Below, one piece after another: positions 24,300 to 35,105 of a DNA stretch of 64,000 nt. Positions within the stretch are counted from its first letter, which is position 1; each line of letters starts with the position of its first letter. Made by a program: the position numbers and the translations under genes. A model generated the notes under the pieces. It made no database searches. It had not been told where the DNA came from and was given only the letters and a program-made list of their open reading frames with translations. Origin of the DNA: Carnegiea gigantea (taxonomy: Eukaryota; Streptophyta; Magnoliopsida; Caryophyllales; Cactaceae); the NCBI GenBank assembly GCA_029747015.1, contig JAKOGI010000027.1, positions 1,210,001 through 1,274,000 on the forward strand, written 5' to 3'.

Positions 24300-26483
24300 C
24301 TTACTAGCAGTATTTTTCTGCTGAAGGGCTCGTGTGTGGTTTTGGACAATCTATCAATTTCTTATATACGATTATATTTCATTTGGAAGTAATAATGTAA
24401 TAATAAGTGTCCAATTCTCGAGAAGAAAGATCATAATTTACTTTTTCATTAGCTGGAAACATGCATAAAATTTATTCAACTACTGTTTTATTCTGTTCAA
24501 TTTACTGTAAATAAGTTTGTTGATCAGTGTTGAGTGATGATGAATATTGATGATTGCTGGTTATTAGTGATTAGTGTTAATGAGTGTTTGATCAAGTTAA
24601 AATTGTAAACCGGAAATATGAATGATACTGATTAGTATTTATTAGTGTTAAATATTGATAATAAGTATTTATGATAAGTTAAAAGAATATGCTCTAAAAA
24701 ATATAATTTAGTTAAGTGCAAAAATTTAAAATGGAACAAGATATAAGAAATTGTAATCGATATGTGTATGCACATTTTTGTTAATAAATTACTAATGTCT
24801 CAATTTAGATATGTAATAGTTATTCAAAAAAGGTAATCACTATTAAATCAATAAATCCAAGAGCTGTCCTGAATTATAGCTTTTGGGAGTGATAAGGACA
24901 AGCACAATTATTTATTACTGTGTCACATAGTGAAAGAAATACATAATCAGTACAATGCGTGTATTTTTCAATATTGGATTATTTCGTTAAAGTTTAGTGC
25001 ATGGTTTGGCAATATAATATATGTTCCCTATTAAGGAATCATCAAATTTCCTGTCAAAATCTTATTCGTTACTTGATTACCGAAGAAAAGAATCATTTTC
25101 TAATCTAGTAAATATCATAATAATAGTATTGCATGTTATTGTGTGACTTTCTCCCCCCCCCCCAAAAAAAAACTATGAATGAATTTTGAATTCAAGTTAT
25201 ATCACTTTCTAATTAAAAAAAATCACTTAAAAAACTTATAGTCATAAATATGATGTCAAGCAAAAAATTCTCTCTTCGTTTGTTAGAAGTAATCCATGTA
25301 GATTGTTACTGAAATTATGTAAATTATTAAAGATACATAAATATAGATTTAAAAAGTTTTTTTATTATATATGTACAAATTTTATATTCATGTCTTAACT
25401 ACCTTAGTGTTATTTTTTCTTATAGAAAAAGATAGTCTCCTAAGCGATTTATCTAACAGTTAGACTATTATCTCTTTTATTCTGCCTTATTTATAATTTA
25501 AATATTCAATCCTTTTGGTTTCAGTTTGATCTTTGGACCTTTGTCAATTACCATAATCGATTACAATTGATCCATAAAAAAAATAGGATATTTCACCACA
25601 AATTTTCTCCATTTAATATTTTATTAAATTTTACATAATAATTTATTGTTCTAGGTGAAGTGACCTTGTTTAAAATAATCTCTTATACTTCAACAATGAG
25701 TTGTCCTTCAATCGTGGCACTAATGTTCACACGAAGAACAGAGAAAACGGTAAGTAGGAAATTAAAGTGGTGGTTCCAATTCAACTCTTTTACGTCACTA
25801 GAAACTTAAAGACCACCACAAATTGGGGGTGTGCCCCATTTCCAACAACTTGGAATTTGTAAACTATTCTTTGCTTCCCCATGCTTATAGCCATGCACCT
25901 GTCCTTCTTAACCATTTCAGAGTCTTGTATCCTCATTTTAATTACCTTTATTTTACTTGTAAATTACTGGGAACCTGTTCTTTTCGTCGGAAAATAGGAG
26001 TTGAAAAATAAGTGAAATTGATTGAAATGGAATGAATATTTTTTTATTAAAATGGGTTGAAGTCGATTAAAGTATGTAGCTAGTTGATTTAAAATTAAGC
26101 TAAACATATTAATACAATTTAGTTTAAATGATTTTATACTTATTTTTTCAGCATAAATTTTTTTTGTTCAAATTAAATAATCTTATTATAAATAAAGAAA
26201 CCTGTGTGAGAAGAACTACATGCTGATGAACGAACAGTTAATATAAAACTAAACAACTTATAATCTTATATACATATTGTGCTATGTATTCTTGAATTCA
26301 AAGACAAACGATATAAAAAAATACATCTTTTAAAACCAAGCCAAAAAAAAAGAAGAACCCTAAATGCTGGATTTCTCCAATATTCTATTTGATAATTGCA
26401 GTCACACATCAATCTTGACAATCAAGATTCTATAATTGGCAAAAATGCACCCTACTAATTAGAGACCAACCTACCTAAGTCAA
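24300..26483. other. Gene-free AT-rich sequence
   Basis: No gene or RNA is recognised. At 25971 a GAACCTGTTCTTTTCGTCGG sequence marks one end of a GGCCCTGTTC-family MITE whose other end is not found. A C11 run lies at 25153-25163. Confidence 0.45.
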
Positions 26484-26905
26484 GGGCGTGTTCGGCAACA
26501 ACATTTTGGATAGCGTTTGGCGTTTTGACTAAATCAATATACTCATCACGTAATTTTTAGTGTTCGGTAATGTAGTGTTTTGATTAGCATTTCAAGTAGC
26601 GTTTAGCATTTTAAATAGCGTTTTTGAAAAGTTAATAGTATTAACGTTTTATATTCAAAAATAGCGTTTCATTTTTTTTTTAACCAAAAATTATCCTTTG
26701 AAAATTTTATCTTTCAAAATTATCTATATCCTTTTATGTCAATTTATATTAATCAGCTAATTCAACAGTTAAATTTACCGAACACATTTTATTCAGCTGC
26801 TCTTTTAAATAGCTATCCGCTAACAGTTAAATTAAAAACGTCATCCGCTATCTGAACAACTATCCGCTACCCGCTACTTGAACCGCTAATTTTGCCGAAT
26901 AGGGC
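26484..26905. mobile_element. Candidate MITE with GTTCGGCAA ends
   Basis: The left end GGGCGTGTTCGGCAACAAC pairs with the reverse strand of the right end, GCCCTATTCGGCAAAATTAG. Subterminal words ATAGCGTTTGGCG and CCGCTATCCGCTACC are repeated near each end. The flanks do not show a clear duplication. It is non-coding. Confidence 0.5.
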
Positions 26906-27202
26906 TTAAGAGTAACACGCAACCCTCTCATAGACAAGAAAAATGATTCCAATATTAACCAACAAAAGAAGATAAAAACAAGACAAAGTAACTAGTAGCT
27001 AGTAGAACATATGACAAAAAAATTGGGATGAATTGCCCAAGGTCTTGGCGACACATATCATGCTTCTCCAAATTTGGCTAATTCTTGCTGGATCCATGAT
27101 TTTTGTTGCCAACTTCGGTTGGATCGTAACGATTTTCTTTGATTTTATTTTGTGTAAACATCTCTTAGGTTATTGAAAATCTTAAGTAACGCCTCTGCCT
27201 AA

Positions 27203-27447
27203 GGCCCTGTTCTTTTTATTGGTAAATTGGAATTTATTAATCTCAACCAACTTCAATCAACTGCAACACACTTGCCACTATTTTAATTAACATTTACCCA
27301 TCATACAAAAAAAAAAAAAAAATATAACCAACTTCAACCAACATCAACCAACTTCAACAAAAAATATGCACTTCAACCTACTTCTACGAATTCCAACCAA
27401 CTTCATCTATTTACCAACCTATATATCCCAACGAAAAGAACAGACTC
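27203..27447. mobile_element. Small inverted-repeat element (MITE), GGCCCTGTTC family
   Basis: The left end is GGCCCTGTTCTTTTTATTGG; the right end (reverse strand) is GAGTCTGTTCTTTTCGTTGG. The flanks are TAA and GAA, one base from a perfect 3-bp duplication. The interior has repeated CCAACTTCAACCAAC. Confidence 0.65.
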
Positions 27448-28391
27448 GAAGAAATAGGGGAAAAAAGTTGGATGTTAAAAGAGTGATTAGAAACAAAGTT
27501 ACTGTTTTCAAGCCTGCTAGCAAATGTAGGGGAAAATATTAGATTATGTAAGTAATCTTATTGAAAGGTGATATCAGTTATAAAGTTGAAAGTATTAGGA
27601 CATTTTTTTGTAACTTTTAATGTAACAGGGTAATTAATAAGCTATTTAGGAATAATTGTGATAAAAGCTACATTGTGGATAAACTATTAGTCATCTCCAA
27701 ATTAAAAGTTCACTGTAAAATATAGTATTAGTCATCTCAAAATTTTTAAAAGAGTCATCCTTGAATTTGTATTAGTTTAATTTGCCAGTAAAGATCAACA
27801 TATATACAAATCATTGGATGATAAATTATGTGTGATTTATAATAGAGCATGTGGTTGTAGGTGTACAATATGTCTTTTTTCTTTTTTTTTAAAAAAAAAA
27901 TTATGAAATAAAAAAATTATTGCATTGCAACATTGGAGGGGGAGGGATTTAGTATAAGGTCAATTTACTCAAAGCTTTAGTATAAGTCACTTTACTAAAA
28001 GATATACCAGTAGCCATCACAGAATGTAATTGCATAAAAATACCGTTAAACTTACTGATAAGGATTTCTTCAAAGAAATTATGATGGACTTAAATTCCAC
28101 CTATATGATTGTATTTCTATTTTTTTTGAGAGTTACTTTGATTTTTAAAAAAAACTTCTAGATTCCCTTAAAAAACAATTTTTAAGGGGATCCCAACCAA
28201 AAAAAAAAAAAAAAAAGGAATCAGCAATAATACTAAGCATTATTGTTGGGTGATTGCTTCACCACACATCATGATGTAACCAATCCCCACCTTCCCAACT
28301 CCTTTTGATTTTTTTTTTTTTAGCGCATATGAATTCTTTTTTTTTTAAAGAAAAAGAAAACTCCCTTTGGTTTTTTTTTTAATTTTTTTTT
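27448..28391. other. Upstream region of the glutaredoxin gene
   Basis: AT-rich, with A/T homopolymers and no recognised gene. The last part leads into the glutaredoxin promoter. Confidence 0.45.
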
Positions 28392-28455
28392 TATATAAAA
28401 CCCTTCCCTCCCTTTGCATCTCTCCCTCCCCACTTTCCCCTCCGTTGACGTCAAC
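28392..28455 (+). promoter_or_regulatory. TATA box and GTTGACGTCAAC palindrome of the glutaredoxin gene
   Basis: TATATAAA at 28392-28399 lies 173 bp before the start codon. A perfect 12-bp palindrome GTTGACGTCAAC at 28444-28455 contains TGACGTCA, a binding core for TGA bZIP factors, and a TTGAC W-box core on each strand. It lies about 45-55 bp downstream of the TATA box, so near the transcription start or early 5' leader. Confidence 0.55.
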
Positions 28456-28572
28456 ACTCTTTATCTTCTTCTTCCCTAAACAAGCCCTCTGATCTGATCT
28501 CAAAAACCCTCCCCAAAAAAGAAAAAAAATCCAACCAAAAATCGCATATTTTTTTTAAAAAAAGGGAAAAAA

Positions 28573-29016
28573 ATGCAAGGAGTGCAACCGGTGGTGCGAC
28601 TAGAGCTGACGACGGCGGCGAACACCTCCCCACTAGCGATCGACGTGGCGGAGTCGGCGGAGGTGAGGATCCGGCGGCTTATTTCCGAGAATCCGGTGGT
28701 GATTTTCAGCCGTCCATCTTGCTGCATGTGCCACGTCATGAAGAACCTTCTCCACACCGTTGGGGTCCACCCCACCGTCATCGCCCTCGACGACTATGAG
28801 GTCTCCGCTGTCCCCGCCAACGCTGCCGTCCCCGCCCTCTTTATTGGCGGCGACTGCATCGGCGGCCTCGAGAGCCTCGTCGCCCTCCACCTCTCCGGCC
28901 AACTCGTTCCCAAGCTCGTCGATGCCGGCGCCCTCTCTGTCCCCCCCTTTGGGTATGAACAACAAGATGCAATACTACTACAACAACAACAATCAGCGTG
29001 GTTCTCACCTGAGTAG
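28573..29016 (+). CDS. CC-type glutaredoxin (ROXY class)
   Basis: A single exon encodes 147 aa; the ATG follows an A-rich leader. The active site CCMC (residues 50-53) in FSRPSCCMCHVMKNLL marks the land-plant CC-type class. HPTVIALDD, the VPALFIGG loop and CIGGLESLVALHLSGQLVPKL complete the glutathione-binding thioredoxin fold. These proteins act in cytosol and nucleus and modulate TGA transcription factors. Most family members end in a GALWL or GALWV motif needed for TGA interaction and corepressor recruitment. Here residues 119-122 read GALS and a tail of about 25 residues, Gln-rich and ending in SAWFSPE, follows. The sequence looks closest to Arabidopsis GRXC10, from memory. The coding region is GC-rich against an AT-rich surround. 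Confidence 0.93.
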   Translation: MQGVQPVVRLELTTAANTSPLAIDVAESAEVRIRRLISENPVVIFSRPSCCMCHVMKNLLHTVGVHPTVIALDDYEVSAVPANAAVPALFIGGDCIGGLESLVALHLSGQLVPKLVDAGALSVPPFGYEQQDAILLQQQQSAWFSPE

Positions 29017-30740
29017 AATCTAAACAGATTCAGATGTAAGCAATCTTATCCTACATGCAGACAGTGAGATAGTTTGGCCTCCCCATATGGGCATGAGCTT
29101 ACATGATCTTATATATCATTGCCTACCCCCAAGAAAAAAAGGAAAATGAAAATTTTCTGATAATAATTGATGATGGATGCTATAATTTAGATGAAGTAGT
29201 AATTTTGGTTTATGTAATTTGTATGGTTGTTTTGCTTTGAGTCACGGTAGGATGCTGTAATTTAGAGAAGGGAGTGAGGGTAAAATGGGAAGAAAAAATT
29301 GTAATGTGTTTCTATGGTTTGTATAACTAGCCAAACACTGGAATCACAAGCGTGCATGATTTATGGTTAGAGTACGTGGTTGATGACTGATGATGATTCA
29401 TGGTCCTACGGCGGCTTTGTGTGTCCTACCGCATGTCATCACTGATTAGTATTAGTGAACAGTCTCATTGGATCTGCTAATTACCAAATTCCATTTTGCA
29501 ATTTGCATGCTATTTATTAAAAAAAAGAAGGAAGAAATTACCACTTTATTATTATTTCTTCCCCTTTCGCATAGGCCATATTCAACTCATTATAGGCAAA
29601 TTTTCCTTCTCTCATGAAACATTTTGGAATCTTATTTGAATCCCCTTTTTCTATATTTAGGGTTAAGGCTTTGGACTTTTAGAAGCAGCTATGCATCCCC
29701 TTTTTCTCACAAAAAAAAAAAAAAATCTATCGAGATCATCTTTTCTTCATGGAATACATCTCATTGATGATAGTTATATCACCTCGGGTTGAAATAATTT
29801 TTTTCAAAAAAAGAATAAAAATAATCACTTTATCAACTCATGTTAGAAATAAAAATGTCAATTGCATAAAAATACATCATTAATGATGGTTTGTGTGAAG
29901 GTTTTACCCATATTACGATGAGTACGTTTTCTCACATATTTCTTGTGAAAATAAATAAATAAATATAATTGAATAAAAGATAGCACCTGGGGTTTAGATT
30001 CATGAAGACATGGTGGTTGTATTTTATTATATTCCAGAAGCAGACGATCCAAAATACTTAATTTTGTCGCGATATGATTTGATTTATATATATTCTGCCT
30101 TGATGGGAATCATGTGTCATGACAAAACTGACCAAACCTCATAAATGTGGAATATCCCTACACTGTTTACCTTTATGTTTTTTAGTAACAGAATAAATTG
30201 AATAATTTACAAACGCGAGAAAATTTTCACCGAGGAATCCTTCCCCCCCCCCCCCCCTGGGGCATGGGAAATGAAGTGTGCCATTTTATGCGTGCCTATG
30301 CACTGGAATTAATATCAGAGTTGCCATTTTTTTTTTTTGGGTACAAATAAAGCGAGGCACAAAACTAATAGGAACATTTAAATCTAAATGTATAATATTA
30401 AAGAGAATTTGATGTGTCAATTCATTATTCACCACAAGAAAGATTTATTTACTCCCTTATATAAAAGTAGTCTAACTACCAAAATTCAACAACTGATAAG
30501 TGACTTGCAATCAATAATTATTAAAATAGAGTGCTACTATGTATCAAAATAGTTAAAGTGGATATAATTAAGTGGATCAATATATATACATAAAAGTATT
30601 TGAACCACTAGTATCTAACAATTGGTAAGTAAGTAGCAATCAAGCATTAATACAACAGCTCACCCCTATTAAACTGTCTAAAGTTGGCTAATGTACATAT
30701 ATAAGTCTAAATGTACATACACACATATATATGTGTGTGT
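29017..30740. other. Gene-free sequence after the glutaredoxin gene
   Basis: It contains the glutaredoxin 3' UTR and AT-rich DNA with a C15 run (30243-30257). No other gene is recognised. Confidence 0.45.
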
Positions 30741-31950
30741 GGTCCAAGTGAAGAAGGTAGTTAAATTACCCTAGAGGGGGTTGAATAGAGTGATAATCAA
30801 AGTCTCAAAATAATTAAATACGAAAAAGCAAATGTGGACAAGACACGTGTATTTTTTAACGAGGTTAGCCTCAACTAGGTTTAGTCATCGCCTAGAGTTT
30901 ACTAACTCTAACCCAATTTTATTAGAAGGGATTATACAACTCTAGAGTACACTTACTCTAAGTTTCAAATCACAAGTTGACCCTTCAAAAGTTCTTAGTA
31001 GAGTTGATCCTTCAACTCTATAATCCCACCCAATTATAATTAGAACAATGCAACTCAATAAATTAAGTGAATAAGAGAACGATATTTCCAAGTGTGGTTC
31101 TTAGTTCTTAGTTCTTGTTCTTCACTTGTGCTATCTCTTGTTGTCTCTTTCAGCTGCAAATTCCTCTCATTTTTATAGTCAAAAGATGTTGAAGAGGTGA
31201 AGGAACATTGGCAAGTGACCCTTGCATCAATCAAGGAAAATCAATCTTCCATATTGTTTAAAGGCCTTGAACCCAGTCTTTCAAACCCTTGAATATGACA
31301 GTTCTGCTCAACATTCTTCTTTTGATATTCAATAGTTAATTTTCTTATTTTTTGCAGAAGACCTTCACTGAGAGAATCATCTAAACACTTATTTATTTTG
31401 CAGCACAATCTTTCAAAATATTATATCAAAAGATAATATCATATTTTGAGCAAATCTTGACGCTTGATAAATATAGCATCACAATCTCATATTCAAATTT
31501 GAATCACACAATATATATAATATCATAAAGATCAAATATTTAAATTTGAATACTAAACTATCTCAAAGATATTATGATACCTTATATAAAATTAATTAAA
31601 TAATACTAGCATGTCAGTGTTCACTTTAAATATATAGCACATTTAAACAATAGTAATTCTAAGGTAGATCAAATTACAATATGATAAACATACCAATAGA
31701 CCAAACCTTTTTTATTTTTCATCAAAACATATTCATAAAATATATTGTAAGTTTAAGGAAGCTCACGCTCTACAAAGCAATTGTAGTAAATTTTATTGGC
31801 CATTAAACTAGCTAACTAAGACATATTATCAATCTATTCGTATTGAAGGCCACGCACACATATGGGTTTATAAGTGCTGAAGAGTGATGTATAACTCATA
31901 CACTTTTCTTTGACTTCCTATCAGGCAATTTTTCATAGGTATCAAAGCCT
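30740..31950 (+). other. Possible decayed LTR-retrotransposon sequence
   Basis: A CCCTAGAGGGGGTTGAATAG phrase at about 30769 is of a kind often seen in plant repeats. GGTATCAAAGC at 31938-31948 resembles the TGGTATCAGAGC initiator-methionine primer binding site that follows a 5' LTR. No coding remnants or second LTR were found, so this is tentative. Confidence 0.2.
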
Positions 31951-32039
31951 AGCTATATGATACTGCTAAGAGTACATATTCTCACAAGTTATGTCAACGT
32001 CACATATTAAAAATTATTTATATGACAAATACACATTAG

Positions 32040-32040
<1 letters not shown>

Positions 32041-32079
<39 letters not shown>
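32041..32079. repeat. (AT)n microsatellite
   Basis: About 19 AT units. Confidence 0.9.
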
Positions 32080-32084
<5 letters not shown>

Positions 32085-32465
32085 ATAAGTGAGAGTACAT
32101 ACTTCTAAGCATATAATATATATTACCAGATTTATGAATGTATGTGAAGAGGTTATGGTAATAAGTTGGACTAAATTCCAAGTAATTATTCCTTCTCATA
32201 CTCTATATTTGAGTTCGATTTTATCGTAGTTGATAAAAATATTTTGCATGCTGTAAAAGTATACCTCTCATAAACTAATTGTAGTTCAACTCTACTTGAT
32301 AAATGACAAAAACTGAAAAATAAGCTTAGCTCCCCAGCCAGTTACCCAAAAAAAAAAAAAAAAAAAAAAAAAAGAAGGAAAGTACAAATTTTCTGATTCC
32401 CATAAACGTGTAAAGAGATGATGATATAATTGTATAGAAATAGAAGTACAAGTACTTAGTAAGAG

Positions 32466-32921
32466 ATCTTGTTTGGCGGGGACACGGTGAGGGTTCTTCA
32501 ATTTTGATAGTAGAAACGACAGGCATGCGTGATAGAATCTGAGCAGTTTTAGCAGTGGGCTATCATCATCTTATTGTTGAAGGCAATAGTAGAGTCATTA
32601 TTCAAGCGGTCCGAGGTCATACTCATATCCCTTGGCAGATTTAAAATTTGTTACAAGACGTCTACAATATGCTCTCTTCTAATGTGCATTGTTTATTCCA
32701 ACATATGTATCGAGAAAGTAACATGGCAACTGATTAGATAGCAAAATATGATTGTATTATTCGTTCATCGTCCATTTTTTATTTTTCTTCCCCTTCGTGT
32801 AGGGACTTTCTTTTTATGCTCGTATATGACAATTTGGGCAGAACCTTTGTAAGAAGGACTGTCTAAATTCCTTATACTTACCTTTTCAAAAAAAAAAAAA
32901 AAAAAAGAGTATCTTGTTTGG
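32466..32921 (+). mobile_element. 5'-truncated LINE tail with poly(A) and target duplication
   Basis: From about 32555 a frame reads VGYHHLIVEGNSRVIIQAV, then HTHIPWQI, and further on FQHMYRESNMATD. This is the RNase H-like C-terminus of plant L1 LINEs, interrupted by stop codons. A tail of about 18 A ends at 32906. ATCTTGTTTGG is present on both sides (32466-32476 and 32911-32921), with AAGAG/AGAGT just before each, giving a target duplication of about 16 bp with one indel. Confidence 0.8.
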
Positions 32922-33958
32922 GTTGACTTGCATGGATTTTAGGTTTTTTTGGTAACTTGAATCAAATGACCGTAATCGAAGTTAAACTAACCCCTTTTTA
33001 GATAAATTTTTAAGTGCATTATTATTAATCGTACAATAATTATTGTTTTTTATCTTAATTTATTCTAATTATTGACTTGCCTCAGTGGACACTGAATTTG
33101 TAAGCTTAATCAGTGTGATAATTATGTTTTTTTTTTTGGTTTTTTTGGTTGGGGGGGGGGGATGGGGGTAATTTTTATAAGACATGCGGACGAATGATGA
33201 AGTTGCTTACGTAATTATAATGATATAGATTCCCCATTATCCGCCCTCTCTCTCTCCTTGAGCTCATTATTCTAGACCTTAATTTGAATGGAATAACAAA
33301 AAATGCGAAGAATTTTATTTTATAAGCATTTTTGCATGTAAAGAAATTAATTTTAATTAAGCAAGTCACAAAAAAAAACATTATCAAAGAACATTTTTAC
33401 CTAATAGGAGAAGCGATAAATATGAACTCTTTCAAGAAAAATTACGTCCAATCAAGTTAAACTAACAAGCTGATCCATCGACTTGACTAATGATGATAAA
33501 TTATTGTCGTAAAAGCTACATTATCGTACTCTATTATATGGCCTAATTCGTCAGAGTAGAAAATACATATACAAGCCAGCTATTCTCAATGGTTCGATTA
33601 GTACAAGGACACTACAAGACAAATCATTTCATATAATAATTAGTAGAATGAGTGTTGTTCAAGTGTCACAATCAAAAATTAAACATCTAGGGTTTGATTG
33701 CAAGTCATAGCCTAATAGGCTATATATGTATATGTATATTTTACTGTGTTTAGCACTGTAATTACACATGTAAGGGAGTCCAAAAATTAATTAGTTGAAG
33801 GACCTACCAATATATAAATAAAAATACATTTTTTTGGGGGGGGGGGGGGGAAGGGAGGGGCGCATACACAAAGAAAGAGTCTCAAAAAGGCGCAATATGG
33901 AATATGGATCTTTTTATGCCTCTTAATTATTTTAAGGTCCAAAAATTAATCATATATA
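32922..33958. other. Gene-free AT-rich sequence
   Basis: No gene is recognised. G runs lie at 33151-33161 and 33836-33851. Confidence 0.45.
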
Positions 33959-33960
33959 TA

Positions 33961-34327
33961 ATATAAAATTGAATGGGTTGAATAGATTAATGGTATTTTG
34001 ACAAGTGACGAATTCCTATTGGCTATGTTACATTTATATCAACAGTATAACTATGCTTTATTTGATTAATTTAATTGTCATCGATTTTATTACCCATGTT
34101 TAAGTATCAATTATATAGAGTTGTGGAATTTTTAAGTCATGTTCTGTCGTAATCATACATAATATATATATGTAATATAAAATTGGATGGATTAAATGAA
34201 TTAATGGTATTTTGACAAGTGGCGAATTCCTATTAGCTATTTTACATTTACATCAATAGCATATGACTATGCTTTATTGGATTAATTTAATTGTCATCGA
34301 TTTTATTACCCATGTTTAAGTATCAAT
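33961..34327. repeat. Direct repeat, two copies about 214 bp apart
   Basis: Copies at about 33961-34111 and 34175-34327 share long stretches such as AATGGTATTTTGACAAGTG and GTCATCGATTTTATTACCCA with few changes. No coding content. Confidence 0.8.
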
Positions 34328-34529
34328 GTTAAATTATTGTTTTTTATTCAATTATTTTAATAGTTATGAATTTATAAATAGATTGGTTTGATATTCCAGT
34401 TGTCATCATTCATTATTCAAATTAATTTGAGGAGACAACTCTCATAGGCCAAACGGCATTAAACATATGTCAAAAATTTTTTTTAAAAAATATGTTTCCA
34501 TGCTAAGATAAAGTATAAAAGGCAGGAGA

Positions 34530-35105
34530 ACAAAATTTATATTTGACTCTTTTTATAAAAAAAGGCCAAAAAAAAAAAGGTGAAAAGGTTAGTGTCAAAT
34601 GGTATATATATATAATGATTGTGTATTTAACTTTGAAATATGTAAATGAATTTATCATACATGGTTTAATGTTTTCATATCTTCTATTTTTCTTTTTTTA
34701 GTAAAAGGATCTTTAAATAATGATGTTTATTTTACAAATATAATAGGATCATTCGACACTTATATTCGTGAGATTAATTTTACAAATATGTCTGTGAGGA
34801 CCCATAATTAAATTGTAACATATAAAAATTGATACGCAAACTTGTCTTATCATCAAAATAATCCTATATCTTTTTGAGAACTAACTACAAATTGATACAT
34901 TATTACATATATTAAATTATATGCTATCCTTTGATGACGAATCTTTGATTTTGAATTTGACATTATATGACAAATGCATTTACATGTTTCAAAGTTATAT
35001 ATACAATTATCATGCACGTACACCGTTTTACACTAACCTCTTCACCCTTTTTTTCCTCTTTTTGTTCTTTTTTTAATTAAAAAACGATCAAATATAAGAA
35101 TTGTT
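34530..35105. mobile_element. Long inverted-repeat element (Mutator-like MITE candidate)
   Basis: The left arm (34534-34663) and the right arm (34961-35101) are inverted copies over about 130 bp. For example, left AGGTTAGTGTCAAATGG and AACTTTGAAATATGTAAATG correspond on the other strand to AGGTTAGTGTAAAACGG and AACTTTGAAACATGTAAATG. The 300-bp middle is non-coding. Long arms of this size suggest a Mutator-like element, but no target duplication was confirmed. Confidence 0.6.

Noticed and set aside
28633..28965. Minus-strand open frame of 110 aa within the glutaredoxin gene
   Set aside because: It is antisense to a GC-rich coding exon with no motif of its own.
33610..33630. CACTACAAGAC as a second CACTA end
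   Set aside because: No partner end, subterminal repeats or 3-bp duplication were found nearby.
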